DNA from: CAYPSN01 sp041907025
Lineage (GTDB): Bacteria; Patescibacteriota; Saccharimonadia; CAILAD01; JADZBC01
Length of the DNA stretch: 62,357 bases
Assembly: GCA_041907025.1 (NCBI GenBank)
Contig: JAYRIB010000062.1
Span: forward strand, 1 to 62,357
Direction: 5' to 3'
The first letter of the stretch is position 1, and every line of letters starts with the position of its first letter. This document shows positions 31,553-39,866 of this stretch, piece by piece. The position numbers were made by a program, and so were the translations under genes. Below the pieces are notes generated by a model, which made no database searches, had not been told where the DNA came from, and worked only from the letters and a program-made list of their open reading frames with translations.

Positions 31553-31915
31553 CTAAAACTGCTTGATAACAAAGTTGGCAATACTATAAGCAAGCAAAGA
31601 CACAACCAAGCCAATAACGGCGTACAAGATAGTGTCCTTAGCTGCCGTGGTGTTCTTAGAATCACCACCCGAGAGGACGTAGCGGAAGCCACCGATGATA
31701 ATCATAATAACTGAGATTATCCCAACTGCCAGAATGAGTACATTGGTAATGTTCCCGAGCTGTGATTCCAGTGTTGGGCCACCCGTCTGTCCTGTACATT
31801 CAGCGCCAGCAGCAGCTCCACCGGTAAGGTCGCAAGCAGCAAAAGCCCGCTGTGAGCCGAGGAGAACGGCTGTTGCAGCGGACGACAAGATAAGGTTTAG
31901 CCTAGCTAAGCGCAT
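31553..31915 (-). CDS. Type IV secretion pilin-like protein 5 (last of five)
   Basis: A 120-residue protein with a signal peptide (LILSSAATAVLLGSQRAFA) and two membrane helices around a GGDSKNTTAAKDT loop, the signature of the VirB2/TrbC-like T4SS pilin family of Patescibacteria. The last 75 residues are almost identical to those of the gene at 31920, including the DNA, so the pair arose by recent duplication. ATG at 31915 is four bases past the upstream stop. Confidence 0.85.
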   Translation of the reverse strand: MRLARLNLILSSAATAVLLGSQRAFAACDLTGGAAAGAECTGQTGGPTLESQLGNITNVLILAVGIISVIMIIIGGFRYVLSGGDSKNTTAAKDTILYAVIGLVVSLLAYSIANFVIKQF

Positions 31916-31919
31916 GGCT

Positions 31920-32273
31920 CTAGAACTGGTCAATGACGAACTGCATAATCGAGTAGGATAGCAGGGCCACAACCACACCGATGATGGCGTACAGGATGGT
32001 ATCCTTAGCTGCCGTGGTGTTTTTAGAATCACCACCTGAGAGGACGTAGCGGAAGCCACCGATGATCAGCATGATGACCGAGATGATACCAATCACGGTA
32101 ATCATGATGTTTGTTACGTTGGCGACCGAATCAGTTAAGCTGGTGGTCTGTAGGTTACCCTTAGCCGCATTAATGCCCTCTTGAGCATCAGAGTTAGCAG
32201 CCATTGCAGTGCTTGCGCTCAGCATAGCGCCAGTAAGGCCTAAGCCGACTTTAGAAGTGAGTTGTTTGAACAT
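31920..32273 (-). CDS. Type IV secretion pilin-like protein 4
   Basis: A 117-residue paralogue: signal peptide (LGLTGAMLSASTAMA), helix 1 (NIMITVIGIISVIMLIIGGF), loop RYVLSGGDSKNTTAAKDT, helix 2 (ILYAIIGVVVALLSYSI). GGAGAAA precedes the ATG. Part of a five-gene array on the minus strand. Confidence 0.85.
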   Translation of the reverse strand: MFKQLTSKVGLGLTGAMLSASTAMAANSDAQEGINAAKGNLQTTSLTDSVANVTNIMITVIGIISVIMLIIGGFRYVLSGGDSKNTTAAKDTILYAIIGVVVALLSYSIMQFVIDQF

Positions 32274-32371
32274 GTTTATGATTTCTCCTTAACAATTATG
32301 CTTAGATTGTAACGTAGCGGAGAAGGTTTGACAATACAAGAGCCTGAGAACATGCGCAGGAGAGTGTAGGC

Positions 32372-32722
32372 TTAGAATCGGCCGAGTACGAAGTTGACTA
32401 TCGCACCAGCTAAGAGGGTAATAACGAGGCCAATGACTGCATAAAGGATTGTGTCCTTAGCCGTGCCGGCCTTCTTGGAATCACCAGCAGATATAGCATA
32501 CATTATCCCACCGACAATAATCATAATGACAGAGATGATACCCGCGGCGTACAGGAGGGTGTTAGTGATATTGGGGATTATTTCATCCACGGTAGCCGGA
32601 GTGCCACTAAGATTGTCTATTTTAATTCCAGTAGATGTGGCTGCGGATGCGACAGCTCCTACCCGCAGTGTGGCTGCGGTAGAAATCATGGCGACAGTAA
32701 TTAACTTAAGTAATCTCTTCAT
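32372..32722 (-). CDS. Type IV secretion pilin-like protein 3
   Basis: A 116-residue paralogue with signal peptide and the two-helix core (LLYAAGIISVIMIIVGGIMYAI, loop SAGDSKKAGTAKDT, then ILYAVIGLVITLLAGAIVNFVL). More diverged than copies 4 and 5. It is separated by about 100 bases from its neighbour, so it may have its own promoter. Confidence 0.85.
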   Translation of the reverse strand: MKRLLKLITVAMISTAATLRVGAVASAATSTGIKIDNLSGTPATVDEIIPNITNTLLYAAGIISVIMIIVGGIMYAISAGDSKKAGTAKDTILYAVIGLVITLLAGAIVNFVLGRF

Positions 32723-32765
32723 AGTTGAGATTATAGGCTAATACCAAATAAGAATAAAGTCTGGC

Positions 32766-33152
32766 TTAGTTAAGAGCTGAGAGTACGAAGTTTCCAATAG
32801 CCGCCGCGCTGATAGCAAGTACTAAGCCCAAGATTGCATAAGTAATGGTAGTCTTAGCCTTCTTGGTTCCGCTAGGATTGCCAGTTGATACAGCTAACTG
32901 GATGCCGCCTATGATTATAAATATTACCGAAACAATACCTACGGCGGTAAATGCCAAGTTAGTAACGTTAGATATGAGTTTTTCAACACCTGCAAGACAC
33001 GATGTATCAACTCCATCAAAGATACCTCCCGAAGCAGTAGTTCCTTGGCAGTTGTCTCCCGACGCAGCTCGAGAAATTGCAGGAATTACAAGGAACAAGG
33101 CTAACTGCACAAGAGTCAAAAGTCTTAATGCGATATTCTTACAGCTAGGCAT
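32766..33152 (-). CDS. Type IV secretion pilin-like protein 2
   Basis: A 128-residue paralogue. After the signal peptide there is a Cys-containing insert (GDNCQGTTASGGIFDGVDTS, then C), then the two-helix core with loop STGNPSGTKKAKTT in place of GGDSKNTTAAKDT. The two Cys may form a disulfide. Confidence 0.85.
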   Translation of the reverse strand: MPSCKNIALRLLTLVQLALFLVIPAISRAASGDNCQGTTASGGIFDGVDTSCLAGVEKLISNVTNLAFTAVGIVSVIFIIIGGIQLAVSTGNPSGTKKAKTTITYAILGLVLAISAAAIGNFVLSALN

Positions 33153-33160
33153 GGTCGTCC

Positions 33161-33541
33161 TTAGCCTCCTATCGCAATTCCGAGTAAGCTCAGAATCGCC
33201 CTAAAGCTTATGAGGAGCACCAAACCAACAATCGCATTAGTAAGTCGGCTCTTTGCCGACTTAAGTCTGTCTGGGCTATCAGCAGCAGAGGCCATCTGTA
33301 CTCCGGATATAACCACGGCGAGGACGAATAGGGAACCAAATATGCCAACCATCCAGTTCGCGACATTCCCTATGAACTCGTATATATCGCTCGTGCAAAA
33401 CTCCTGAGGCAAGAAGCTACACTCAACAGCGGCGGAACTACTTGGTAGTACTGCCTCTTCCGCCCTTGCAAACTGCGGCAAGATCATCATCGCCAGAGCA
33501 AGAGTAGTAACTATGACAGTTTTGATGTATCGAACCTTCAT
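33161..33541 (-). CDS. Type IV secretion pilin-like protein 1 (most diverged)
   Basis: A 126-residue paralogue: signal peptide (TLALAMMILPQFARA), two Cys (VECSFLPQEFC), helix 1 (WMVGIFGSLFVLAVVISGV), loop SAADSPDRLKSAKSR and helix 2 (AIVGLVLLISFRAILSLLG). It is first in the array and divergent from the VirB6-like gene. Confidence 0.8.
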   Translation of the reverse strand: MKVRYIKTVIVTTLALAMMILPQFARAEEAVLPSSSAAVECSFLPQEFCTSDIYEFIGNVANWMVGIFGSLFVLAVVISGVQMASAADSPDRLKSAKSRLTNAIVGLVLLISFRAILSLLGIAIGG

Positions 33542-33637
33542 TATCCTCCTTGCTGTTGACTAAATAACCTTAAAGATGCTTGTTCTGGCCATAAGCACTA
33601 TACCTACTAGTGCCTATTATACTATAATCACCATATA

Positions 33638-36040
33638 ATGATGCGAACTCTTCGTAAAGCAATTCTTCTATTATTCGGCCAACTAGCGCTAGTTAGCCTA
33701 TTGTTGTTTGTGGTGCTTTTAGTACCCTCAACGTCGCATGCTGCAAACTCCAAAGTCCCTAGTGCCTATGCGGCAGTAGACAAAGACGGGGGGCTAAGCA
33801 TCTCTGGTACAGAGTTCTTCTGTGATTTTGCCAGCACGGCCGAGGTAATTTGCAAAAGAAGTTCGACCGCAAGCGAACTCACGGCCGACGGTACATCAAA
33901 AGAAATGTCATATTGGTTTGACCCGGAGTTATCTAAAAAAGCAGGGCACGATGTATTCAGACCCGACGGCGGCACTCGGCAAGCCGAGTTTGGCTGGCTC
34001 CACTTCCCTAGGTCCGCTCAAGGAGACTACTCACTCGGTCAAGTATCGACCAGCTCCTTAGATGGCGAGGGTGGTGTTTACGACGATGATGTAAATACGG
34101 ATAAGTTTAAAAAGGATGTAGGGGACACTTCAACCTGCTCAGTAAGGAAGTTCCGCAATGGGAAGGGTACTATTACCTGTAAGATCGGGGGCAGCAAGGG
34201 GGGTAGGAGCGTAACCGTAACTCAGTACAAAACGGGTTATTCAAACTTTACAGAGCTAAAGAAGTGCGACAAGGGCGGGCTTGGTTTTTTCCTCTGCCCA
34301 ATTCAAAACATGTTCTGGGACACCATTAGGCTTACTACTGGTTGGATAGGCAACATATTAGACGTCAATACAAGTAATTTTCAGAACACTACCATAAGGG
34401 AGGCGAGCAATAATCTTCTCGGAGTAGCTAACGCCGTCTACGCCCTTGTTTTTCTGGTTATTATATTTGCTAACGGCCTCTCCTTGAACCTAGATAGCTA
34501 CATGCTGAAGAAGATGGTACCGCGACTCGTAGTAGCTATTATTCTTTCGCAATTCGCATTCTTCCTCACAGGCGCCTTTATTGATTTTGGAAACGTTCTA
34601 GGCAGAGGTGTGCAGGCCTTCTTTGAGCAGCTAGCCCCTGTCACCAACCCAGGGGCTGGCCTCTTTGCCGTCAGTGCAATTGCTGGTTTGGGAATAATGA
34701 TCGCGTTGATACTGTCTCTGTTTATATTAATTGCCATACTCATTGCGTTGGTGGTACTCATGATTCGACAAGCTATTCTTTATGTACTAATACTGGTCGC
34801 GCCGCTAGCTATTGCCGCCAGGGTACTACCGAATACTGATAAGCTCTTCAAAATGTGGCTCGATAACCTCATTAAGCTAGTGCTCATGTACCCTATAGTC
34901 GTAGCAATCATATCTGGTTCAGCATTCTTGGGCAGCGTTATGATGGGCAACAAGAACTCTTTAGCAATTCAGATTATGGGAGTGTTGTTGCCATTCATTG
35001 GGCTTGCACTATTGCCTAAAGCATTTAAGTGGAGCGGCAATATAATGCATGCTACTGGTGGCAAGCTGGCTGGCTGGGGTGCTGGAGGCTTTAAAAAAGG
35101 AGTTGTTCAGCCACTCAAAGGGGCTGCCAAAGACACTCTTAATGACCAAAGACGCCTCCAGGGCGCGAAGCTTGCGGCCTCAGACAGCAAGCTAGCACAG
35201 CTGGGTAGCGGAGTCGTTGGAGGAAAACTTGGCGCATCACTCCAAACCAGAAAGGGCCATGCAGAGCGTCTCCGCATGCAGGCAAATGCAGCAGCCGAAG
35301 AACGCAAGCTAGAAGACGCGAAAATGTCAGTACTCAGTGGTCCAGCTCTCCACAAAGAAGCTGAGGAAGCTGGTAAAGCTCTGGCTAAAAACCCAGCCGA
35401 TATTCGGGCTAAGGCCAGGATGGAGTCAGTGTTAGCTCGTGCCGGAGCAGTGAGTGATATGAACGCCGTTGCGCGAGCGAACAACGCGTTCACCTCATCG
35501 ATGACAGATAAGGTTGCTGCAAATGATACTTGGGGTAGTGCTCTGGGAAATTCAGGTATCATGGGTGATATCAAAGAGAAGAGTCCAGAACTTAGTAGTG
35601 TTGGTACGTTCTCGTTCGATGCTGCAGGCAGCAGGAGCCTAGATGAGACATGGTCGGTAAAAGACCAGGGTAAGCACGCTGGGGGCACTGGAACTGGTAC
35701 ACCTAATGGAGTTCGTATTGCAGTAACTAACACTAAAGCAATTGATCTTAGTGGTAAGAACCGCTCGGGGCTTGCGGGTCTTTCAAAGGACACTGTCAAA
35801 TCTATAGCTACCGCTGTGGCCGACCCAGCTTCTAGAGCTGCTCAGCTCAAGAGCCTAAGTATTGAAGAAATGGGGCAATTAACCGATCCACGCTACGCTC
35901 CAAAGGATCCTGGAGCGAAGGAACATTGGAGGAAAGTTGCCGATGCTGTTGTCGCTGACTATGGCGCTCTAGCAGCAACCGACCCTGCAGCCAGGGCAAA
36001 GGTTAATGCTGCAAATCAAATTATTCGCGCAGGGTGGTAA
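33638..36040 (+). CDS. VirB6/TrbL-like polytopic membrane protein
   Basis: An 800-residue protein. A signal-anchor (AILLLFGQLALVSLLLFVVLL) is followed by an extracytoplasmic domain of about 190 residues with several Cys. A block of about six membrane helices (residues about 255-475, for example LVFLVIIFANGLSLNL, IALILSLFILIAILIALVVLMI) comes next, then a long Ala/Lys-rich cytoplasmic tail. The layout is that of the inner-membrane channel protein of type IV secretion systems. It is the first plus-strand gene of the secretion locus. Confidence 0.8.
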   Translation: MMRTLRKAILLLFGQLALVSLLLFVVLLVPSTSHAANSKVPSAYAAVDKDGGLSISGTEFFCDFASTAEVICKRSSTASELTADGTSKEMSYWFDPELSKKAGHDVFRPDGGTRQAEFGWLHFPRSAQGDYSLGQVSTSSLDGEGGVYDDDVNTDKFKKDVGDTSTCSVRKFRNGKGTITCKIGGSKGGRSVTVTQYKTGYSNFTELKKCDKGGLGFFLCPIQNMFWDTIRLTTGWIGNILDVNTSNFQNTTIREASNNLLGVANAVYALVFLVIIFANGLSLNLDSYMLKKMVPRLVVAIILSQFAFFLTGAFIDFGNVLGRGVQAFFEQLAPVTNPGAGLFAVSAIAGLGIMIALILSLFILIAILIALVVLMIRQAILYVLILVAPLAIAARVLPNTDKLFKMWLDNLIKLVLMYPIVVAIISGSAFLGSVMMGNKNSLAIQIMGVLLPFIGLALLPKAFKWSGNIMHATGGKLAGWGAGGFKKGVVQPLKGAAKDTLNDQRRLQGAKLAASDSKLAQLGSGVVGGKLGASLQTRKGHAERLRMQANAAAEERKLEDAKMSVLSGPALHKEAEEAGKALAKNPADIRAKARMESVLARAGAVSDMNAVARANNAFTSSMTDKVAANDTWGSALGNSGIMGDIKEKSPELSSVGTFSFDAAGSRSLDETWSVKDQGKHAGGTGTGTPNGVRIAVTNTKAIDLSGKNRSGLAGLSKDTVKSIATAVADPASRAAQLKSLSIEEMGQLTDPRYAPKDPGAKEHWRKVADAVVADYGALAATDPAARAKVNAANQIIRAGW

Positions 36041-36048
36041 AGTAGGCG

Positions 36049-36885
36049 ATGCCACAGTACAAAGTCCCCCAAAACGTAGAGAGCGAAGACACAATCCTTG
36101 GTCCGTTGACGATCAAGCAGTTCATCTATGTCGTGATTGCGATTGGGTGGGGGTTCTTATGCTGGCGCGTGATAGGAGTAGCTCCTGTGGTGGCGATTGC
36201 GCTCATCCTACCAGTCTCAGGACCACTGCTGGCCTTGGGCTTGATTCGTCGTGAGGGTCAGAGCTTCGAAACTTACTTTGTTGCGATGATTCGCTTTTTG
36301 CTTGTACCGCGCAAACGAACCTGGCACAAAGACGAGGCTAGGGTGATTATTAAAGCCGAAGAAAAGAAGCCGATTGAGCAAATGCCGACGCGTAATCAAG
36401 CCCAGGTACGCGGCGAGCTCCGCAAACTCGCTACCATTGTAGATAGTCGCGGACGCATCCCCAAGGGCACCGACGTGCAGGCGGCCGATGCCAATGTAGC
36501 CGGCAGCGCGCTTAGTCAACGCGTCGTAACGCCAGAGGCTACCCAAGTAGCAGGGGAGATTATATCCACCAAAGTTGCGGCTCCCCGCACCGACATGCTC
36601 GACATGCAACACAACCCACAGGCTGTCGCGGTTGGTGAACTACTTAAGACCTCTGGAGACGATATGCGGGCGCAAGCAATTGCCAATATGCAAAAGGCGG
36701 CCACGGAATCCGCTGCCACACCTGCGCCGCAAGCACAAGCACCTTCGCAAGACGAGGGTCAAAATGCTATACTACAAAGAGCAGTGCAAAACAGCGATAC
36801 CATATCTGTTCAGCAACTTTCTGACCAGGTGAATCGCCAAAACGTACTGCAACAAGGCAAAAGCGCACAAGTTCGCCAAGCCTAA
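36049..36885 (+). CDS. PrgI-family (VirB3-like) secretion protein
   Basis: A 278-residue protein beginning MPQYKVPQNVESEDTILGPL, the hallmark of PrgI-family T4SS inner-membrane proteins. Two membrane helices (FIYVVIAIGWGFLCWRV and VVAIALILPVSGPLLALGLI) are in the first 70 residues, then a YFVAMIRFLLVPRKRTW segment. The C-terminal 170 residues are Gln/Ala-rich and probably unstructured. It follows the VirB6-like gene by eight bases. Confidence 0.85.
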   Translation: MPQYKVPQNVESEDTILGPLTIKQFIYVVIAIGWGFLCWRVIGVAPVVAIALILPVSGPLLALGLIRREGQSFETYFVAMIRFLLVPRKRTWHKDEARVIIKAEEKKPIEQMPTRNQAQVRGELRKLATIVDSRGRIPKGTDVQAADANVAGSALSQRVVTPEATQVAGEIISTKVAAPRTDMLDMQHNPQAVAVGELLKTSGDDMRAQAIANMQKAATESAATPAPQAQAPSQDEGQNAILQRAVQNSDTISVQQLSDQVNRQNVLQQGKSAQVRQA

Positions 36886-36922
36886 TTTTTCGCTTTAGTA
36901 CTAATACCGCAGGTAACTTAAG

Positions 36923-37963
36923 ATGGCCAACGTAGCTCAACCTAATCCTCATATCACGGACCAACAGCGCCAAGCTCTGGCCTCTGTAACGCCGCCTAAA
37001 TCCAAGAAGGACCAGCGCGCCAGTACTCAGAATCACCTGATGTTCTCCGAAGTCCGTGACAACATCGTCGTCATGCGCGACGGCTCACTGCGCATGGTAA
37101 TCTTGGCTTCAGCCCTCAACTTCGACCTTAAGAGTGCCCGCGAACAAGCGGCAATTGAGTACTCATTCCAAGGATTCTTAAACGGCCTGCACTTTCCTGT
37201 TCAAATCATTGTGCGCTCACGCAAGATTGATTTAGATAACTACCTAACTAAGCTTGAGCAACGCCAGGCGGAGCAAGAAAACGCTCTGCTGGCCGGACTG
37301 ATGGAAGACTATATATTCAACATCCGCGGGCTCCTCGAGGACGTTAACATCATGTCGAAGTCGTTTTACGTGATTGTACCGTACTTTGTGCAAGCAGTTA
37401 GCAAGGATAATATAGCTAGCAAGATAAGTAGCTTACTGAAGGCGAGCGAGGACGTGGTGCAAAGCAGCGCTGATTACGAAACGCACAAGCGGGACTTGTT
37501 GCAGCGCACTAATTTGGTCGCTCAAGGCTTAGCGCAGATCGGGGTGCGCGCCGCTGTTCTGTCCACTCAGGAGCTGATTGAACTTTACTATGGTTCATAT
37601 AACATCGATGAAGCTCAGAACCAGCCACTTGGCGATGTGGAGGGCATTAGCACCCCAGTGGTTGGTCGCTCGGGCCCTGCCCCTGCACCACACGGCCCAG
37701 AACCACGAGCTGCGGACCCCGACGACATGTTTGCGGCAGCACGTCACGCCCATCCAGAAATGCACGCTGTGCCAACACCAGCCCCGGTAGCGGCACCAGT
37801 CCCAGCAGCAACCCCTACACCGCAAGCTGCGCCCGTGCCACAAGCCACTACTGCTCAGCCTAGTTCTGTAGCTCAAGCAGCGCCTCAACAAGCTCCACAG
37901 AGTGTAGTGGCTCAGCCTGGGCAAGCAACTCAGATAAGTCAGCAACCAGGAGGGCAGAAGTAA
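36923..37963 (+). CDS. TraC-like secretion protein (VirB4 N-terminal-domain-like)
   Basis: A 346-residue protein. Residues about 30-220 resemble the N-terminal TraC-like domain that accompanies VirB4 in Gram-positive and Patescibacteria systems (VRDNIVVMRDGSLRMVILAS, FLNGLHFPVQIIVRSRKIDL). The last 110 residues are a Pro/Ala/Gln linker. Its stop overlaps the ATG of the VirB4 gene by one base, so the two are made together and may act as a split VirB4. Confidence 0.8.
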   Translation: MANVAQPNPHITDQQRQALASVTPPKSKKDQRASTQNHLMFSEVRDNIVVMRDGSLRMVILASALNFDLKSAREQAAIEYSFQGFLNGLHFPVQIIVRSRKIDLDNYLTKLEQRQAEQENALLAGLMEDYIFNIRGLLEDVNIMSKSFYVIVPYFVQAVSKDNIASKISSLLKASEDVVQSSADYETHKRDLLQRTNLVAQGLAQIGVRAAVLSTQELIELYYGSYNIDEAQNQPLGDVEGISTPVVGRSGPAPAPHGPEPRAADPDDMFAAARHAHPEMHAVPTPAPVAAPVPAATPTPQAAPVPQATTAQPSSVAQAAPQQAPQSVVAQPGQATQISQQPGGQK

Positions 37964-39816
37964 TGGCCGACAAAAAGCCTAAGATTGACCCAAAGGTTCA
38001 AGCCGAGATTAATCGCCGCTTAGCCGTCCAAGGCCAGGCAGACAAGATCTACCGCGAAGGCGTAGTCAGTTTGCGTGATATCATTGCGCCGGCCTCGTTC
38101 GAAGTAGAAAGTAACTTCCTTAAAATCGGTAAGCGCTATGCGCGCACGCTGTTTGTCTTTGGTTACCCCCGCACCTTGTTCACGGGATGGCTTTCGCCTT
38201 TGATTAACATTGATGAGGTCATCGACATTAGCCTCAATATTATCCCAGTGGAGAGCAAAGTAGTACTTGATAACCTGCGCAAGAAGGTAGGGCAACTGGA
38301 GGCTAACTACAACATTAACCAAGAAAAGGGTAAGGTTCGTGACCCAGGATTAGAAGCCGCCATTCAAGATGCTGAGGAGTTGCGCGACAGCCTGCAAGTC
38401 GGCTCGGACCGATTCTTCCGCTTTGGGCTTTACATTACCCTCTACGGTAAAGACCTCGAAGAGCTCGACCTGGTTGGGCGTAAGATCGAAAGCATGCTCG
38501 GCAGTAGTCTGATCTACACCAAGCCAGCTACCATCCAGATGGAGCAGGGCTTTAACTCTACCCTGCCACTCGGCCTCGACCAACTCAATGTCTACCGCAA
38601 CATGAACACTGGTGCGCTCTCAACGTCTTTTCCGTTTACCACCGCCGAGCTCAGTCAAGACGACGGTGTGCTCTACGGTATTAACAGGCACAACAATGGC
38701 CTGGTCATCTTTGATCGCTTCAGCTTAGAAAACGCCAATATGGTGGTGTTTGCCAAGTCGGGTGCTGGTAAAAGTTTCGCGATTAAGCTGGAGTGTTTGC
38801 GTTCCCTCATGATGGGTACCGAAGTCGTCATTGTTGACCCCGAAAACGAATACCGGACCTTGTGTGACGCGGTCGGCGGAAGCTACCTACACCTTTCACT
38901 TAACAGTAATACCCGCGTCAATCCGTTTGATTTGCCAACCACCGTTGATCCTGAGGAGGCCGAGAACGCCCTGCGCGCCAACATCATCATGCTGCATGGC
39001 TTGCTCCGGCTGATGGCAGGGGAGATGAACCCAACAGAAGAAGCCGACATGGATATGGCGCTGATTAATACCTATGCGCGCAAAGGTATTACCAACGATC
39101 CGCTCACTCACACGGCCGTACCACCCGTTATGTCCGACCTCTACAACGAGCTCAACGCCATGCCAGGCACTGGCCCAGCACTGGCGTCACGCTTGCGCCG
39201 CTTTACCGAAGGCACGTTCTCGGGTATCTTCTCCCAACAATCAAACGTTGAGCTCAACAATAAGTTTGTGGTCTTTAACATTCGCGACCTCGAAGATGAG
39301 CTTAGGCCAATTGGCATGTATATTGTACTGAACTACATTTGGAACCGCGTGAAGACTGACAAGCGCAAGCGCATCCTGGTAGTAGATGAAGCCTGGCAAC
39401 TACTACAGTACCAAGACTCAGCCATGTTTATGTTCTCGATTGCCAAGCGCGCCCGTAAGTACTTCCTAGGCCTCACGACCATCTCGCAAGATGTAGAGGA
39501 CTTCTTAAGCACCCGCTTAGGCCGGGCAATTGTAAACAACTCCTCGCTTCAACTCTTGCTCAAACAAAACCCTGCGGCTGTCGATATTGTGGCTGACACT
39601 TTTAAGCTCACCACTGAGGAGCGTAGTCGGCTCAGCCAGTTCCCAGTTGGTGAAGGGTTATTCTTCGCCGGTATGAGCCATGTAATTCTACGCATTCTCG
39701 CTTCGCCTATGGAGGAGCAGTTGATTAGTACGAACCCGCAATACTTACTTGATCAACGTGAAGCCCAGGCGAGTGCGGACGCAGCCGCGCTGGCCGCCAG
39801 AACGGCGCCTCAATAA
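37963..39816 (+). CDS. VirB4-family secretion ATPase
   Basis: A 617-residue ATPase that powers substrate transfer or pilus assembly. Walker A is FAKSGAGKSFAIKLE (about residues 264-278) and Walker B is RKRILVVDEAWQLL (about 469-482). A conserved TISQDVEDFL and a C-terminal FAGMSHV segment are typical of VirB4/TraC. In Saccharibacteria this locus is thought to serve contact with the actinobacterial host, which is inference here. Confidence 0.95.
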   Translation: MADKKPKIDPKVQAEINRRLAVQGQADKIYREGVVSLRDIIAPASFEVESNFLKIGKRYARTLFVFGYPRTLFTGWLSPLINIDEVIDISLNIIPVESKVVLDNLRKKVGQLEANYNINQEKGKVRDPGLEAAIQDAEELRDSLQVGSDRFFRFGLYITLYGKDLEELDLVGRKIESMLGSSLIYTKPATIQMEQGFNSTLPLGLDQLNVYRNMNTGALSTSFPFTTAELSQDDGVLYGINRHNNGLVIFDRFSLENANMVVFAKSGAGKSFAIKLECLRSLMMGTEVVIVDPENEYRTLCDAVGGSYLHLSLNSNTRVNPFDLPTTVDPEEAENALRANIIMLHGLLRLMAGEMNPTEEADMDMALINTYARKGITNDPLTHTAVPPVMSDLYNELNAMPGTGPALASRLRRFTEGTFSGIFSQQSNVELNNKFVVFNIRDLEDELRPIGMYIVLNYIWNRVKTDKRKRILVVDEAWQLLQYQDSAMFMFSIAKRARKYFLGLTTISQDVEDFLSTRLGRAIVNNSSLQLLLKQNPAAVDIVADTFKLTTEERSRLSQFPVGEGLFFAGMSHVILRILASPMEEQLISTNPQYLLDQREAQASADAAALAARTAPQ

Positions 39817-39830
39817 GCTATAATAAGGCT

Positions 39831-39866
39831 ATGAAGAAAGTATTGTACGATGGCTCGACCAGCTGA
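39831..39866 (+). other. Possible leaderless mini-ORF upstream of the giant secretion protein
   Basis: TATAAT (39819-39824) ends six bases before an ATG at 39831 that opens only 11 codons (MKKVLYDGSTS) and overlaps the start of the large gene at 39850 in another frame. It fits the leaderless spacing of this genome and might be a regulatory upstream frame. Confidence 0.35.
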
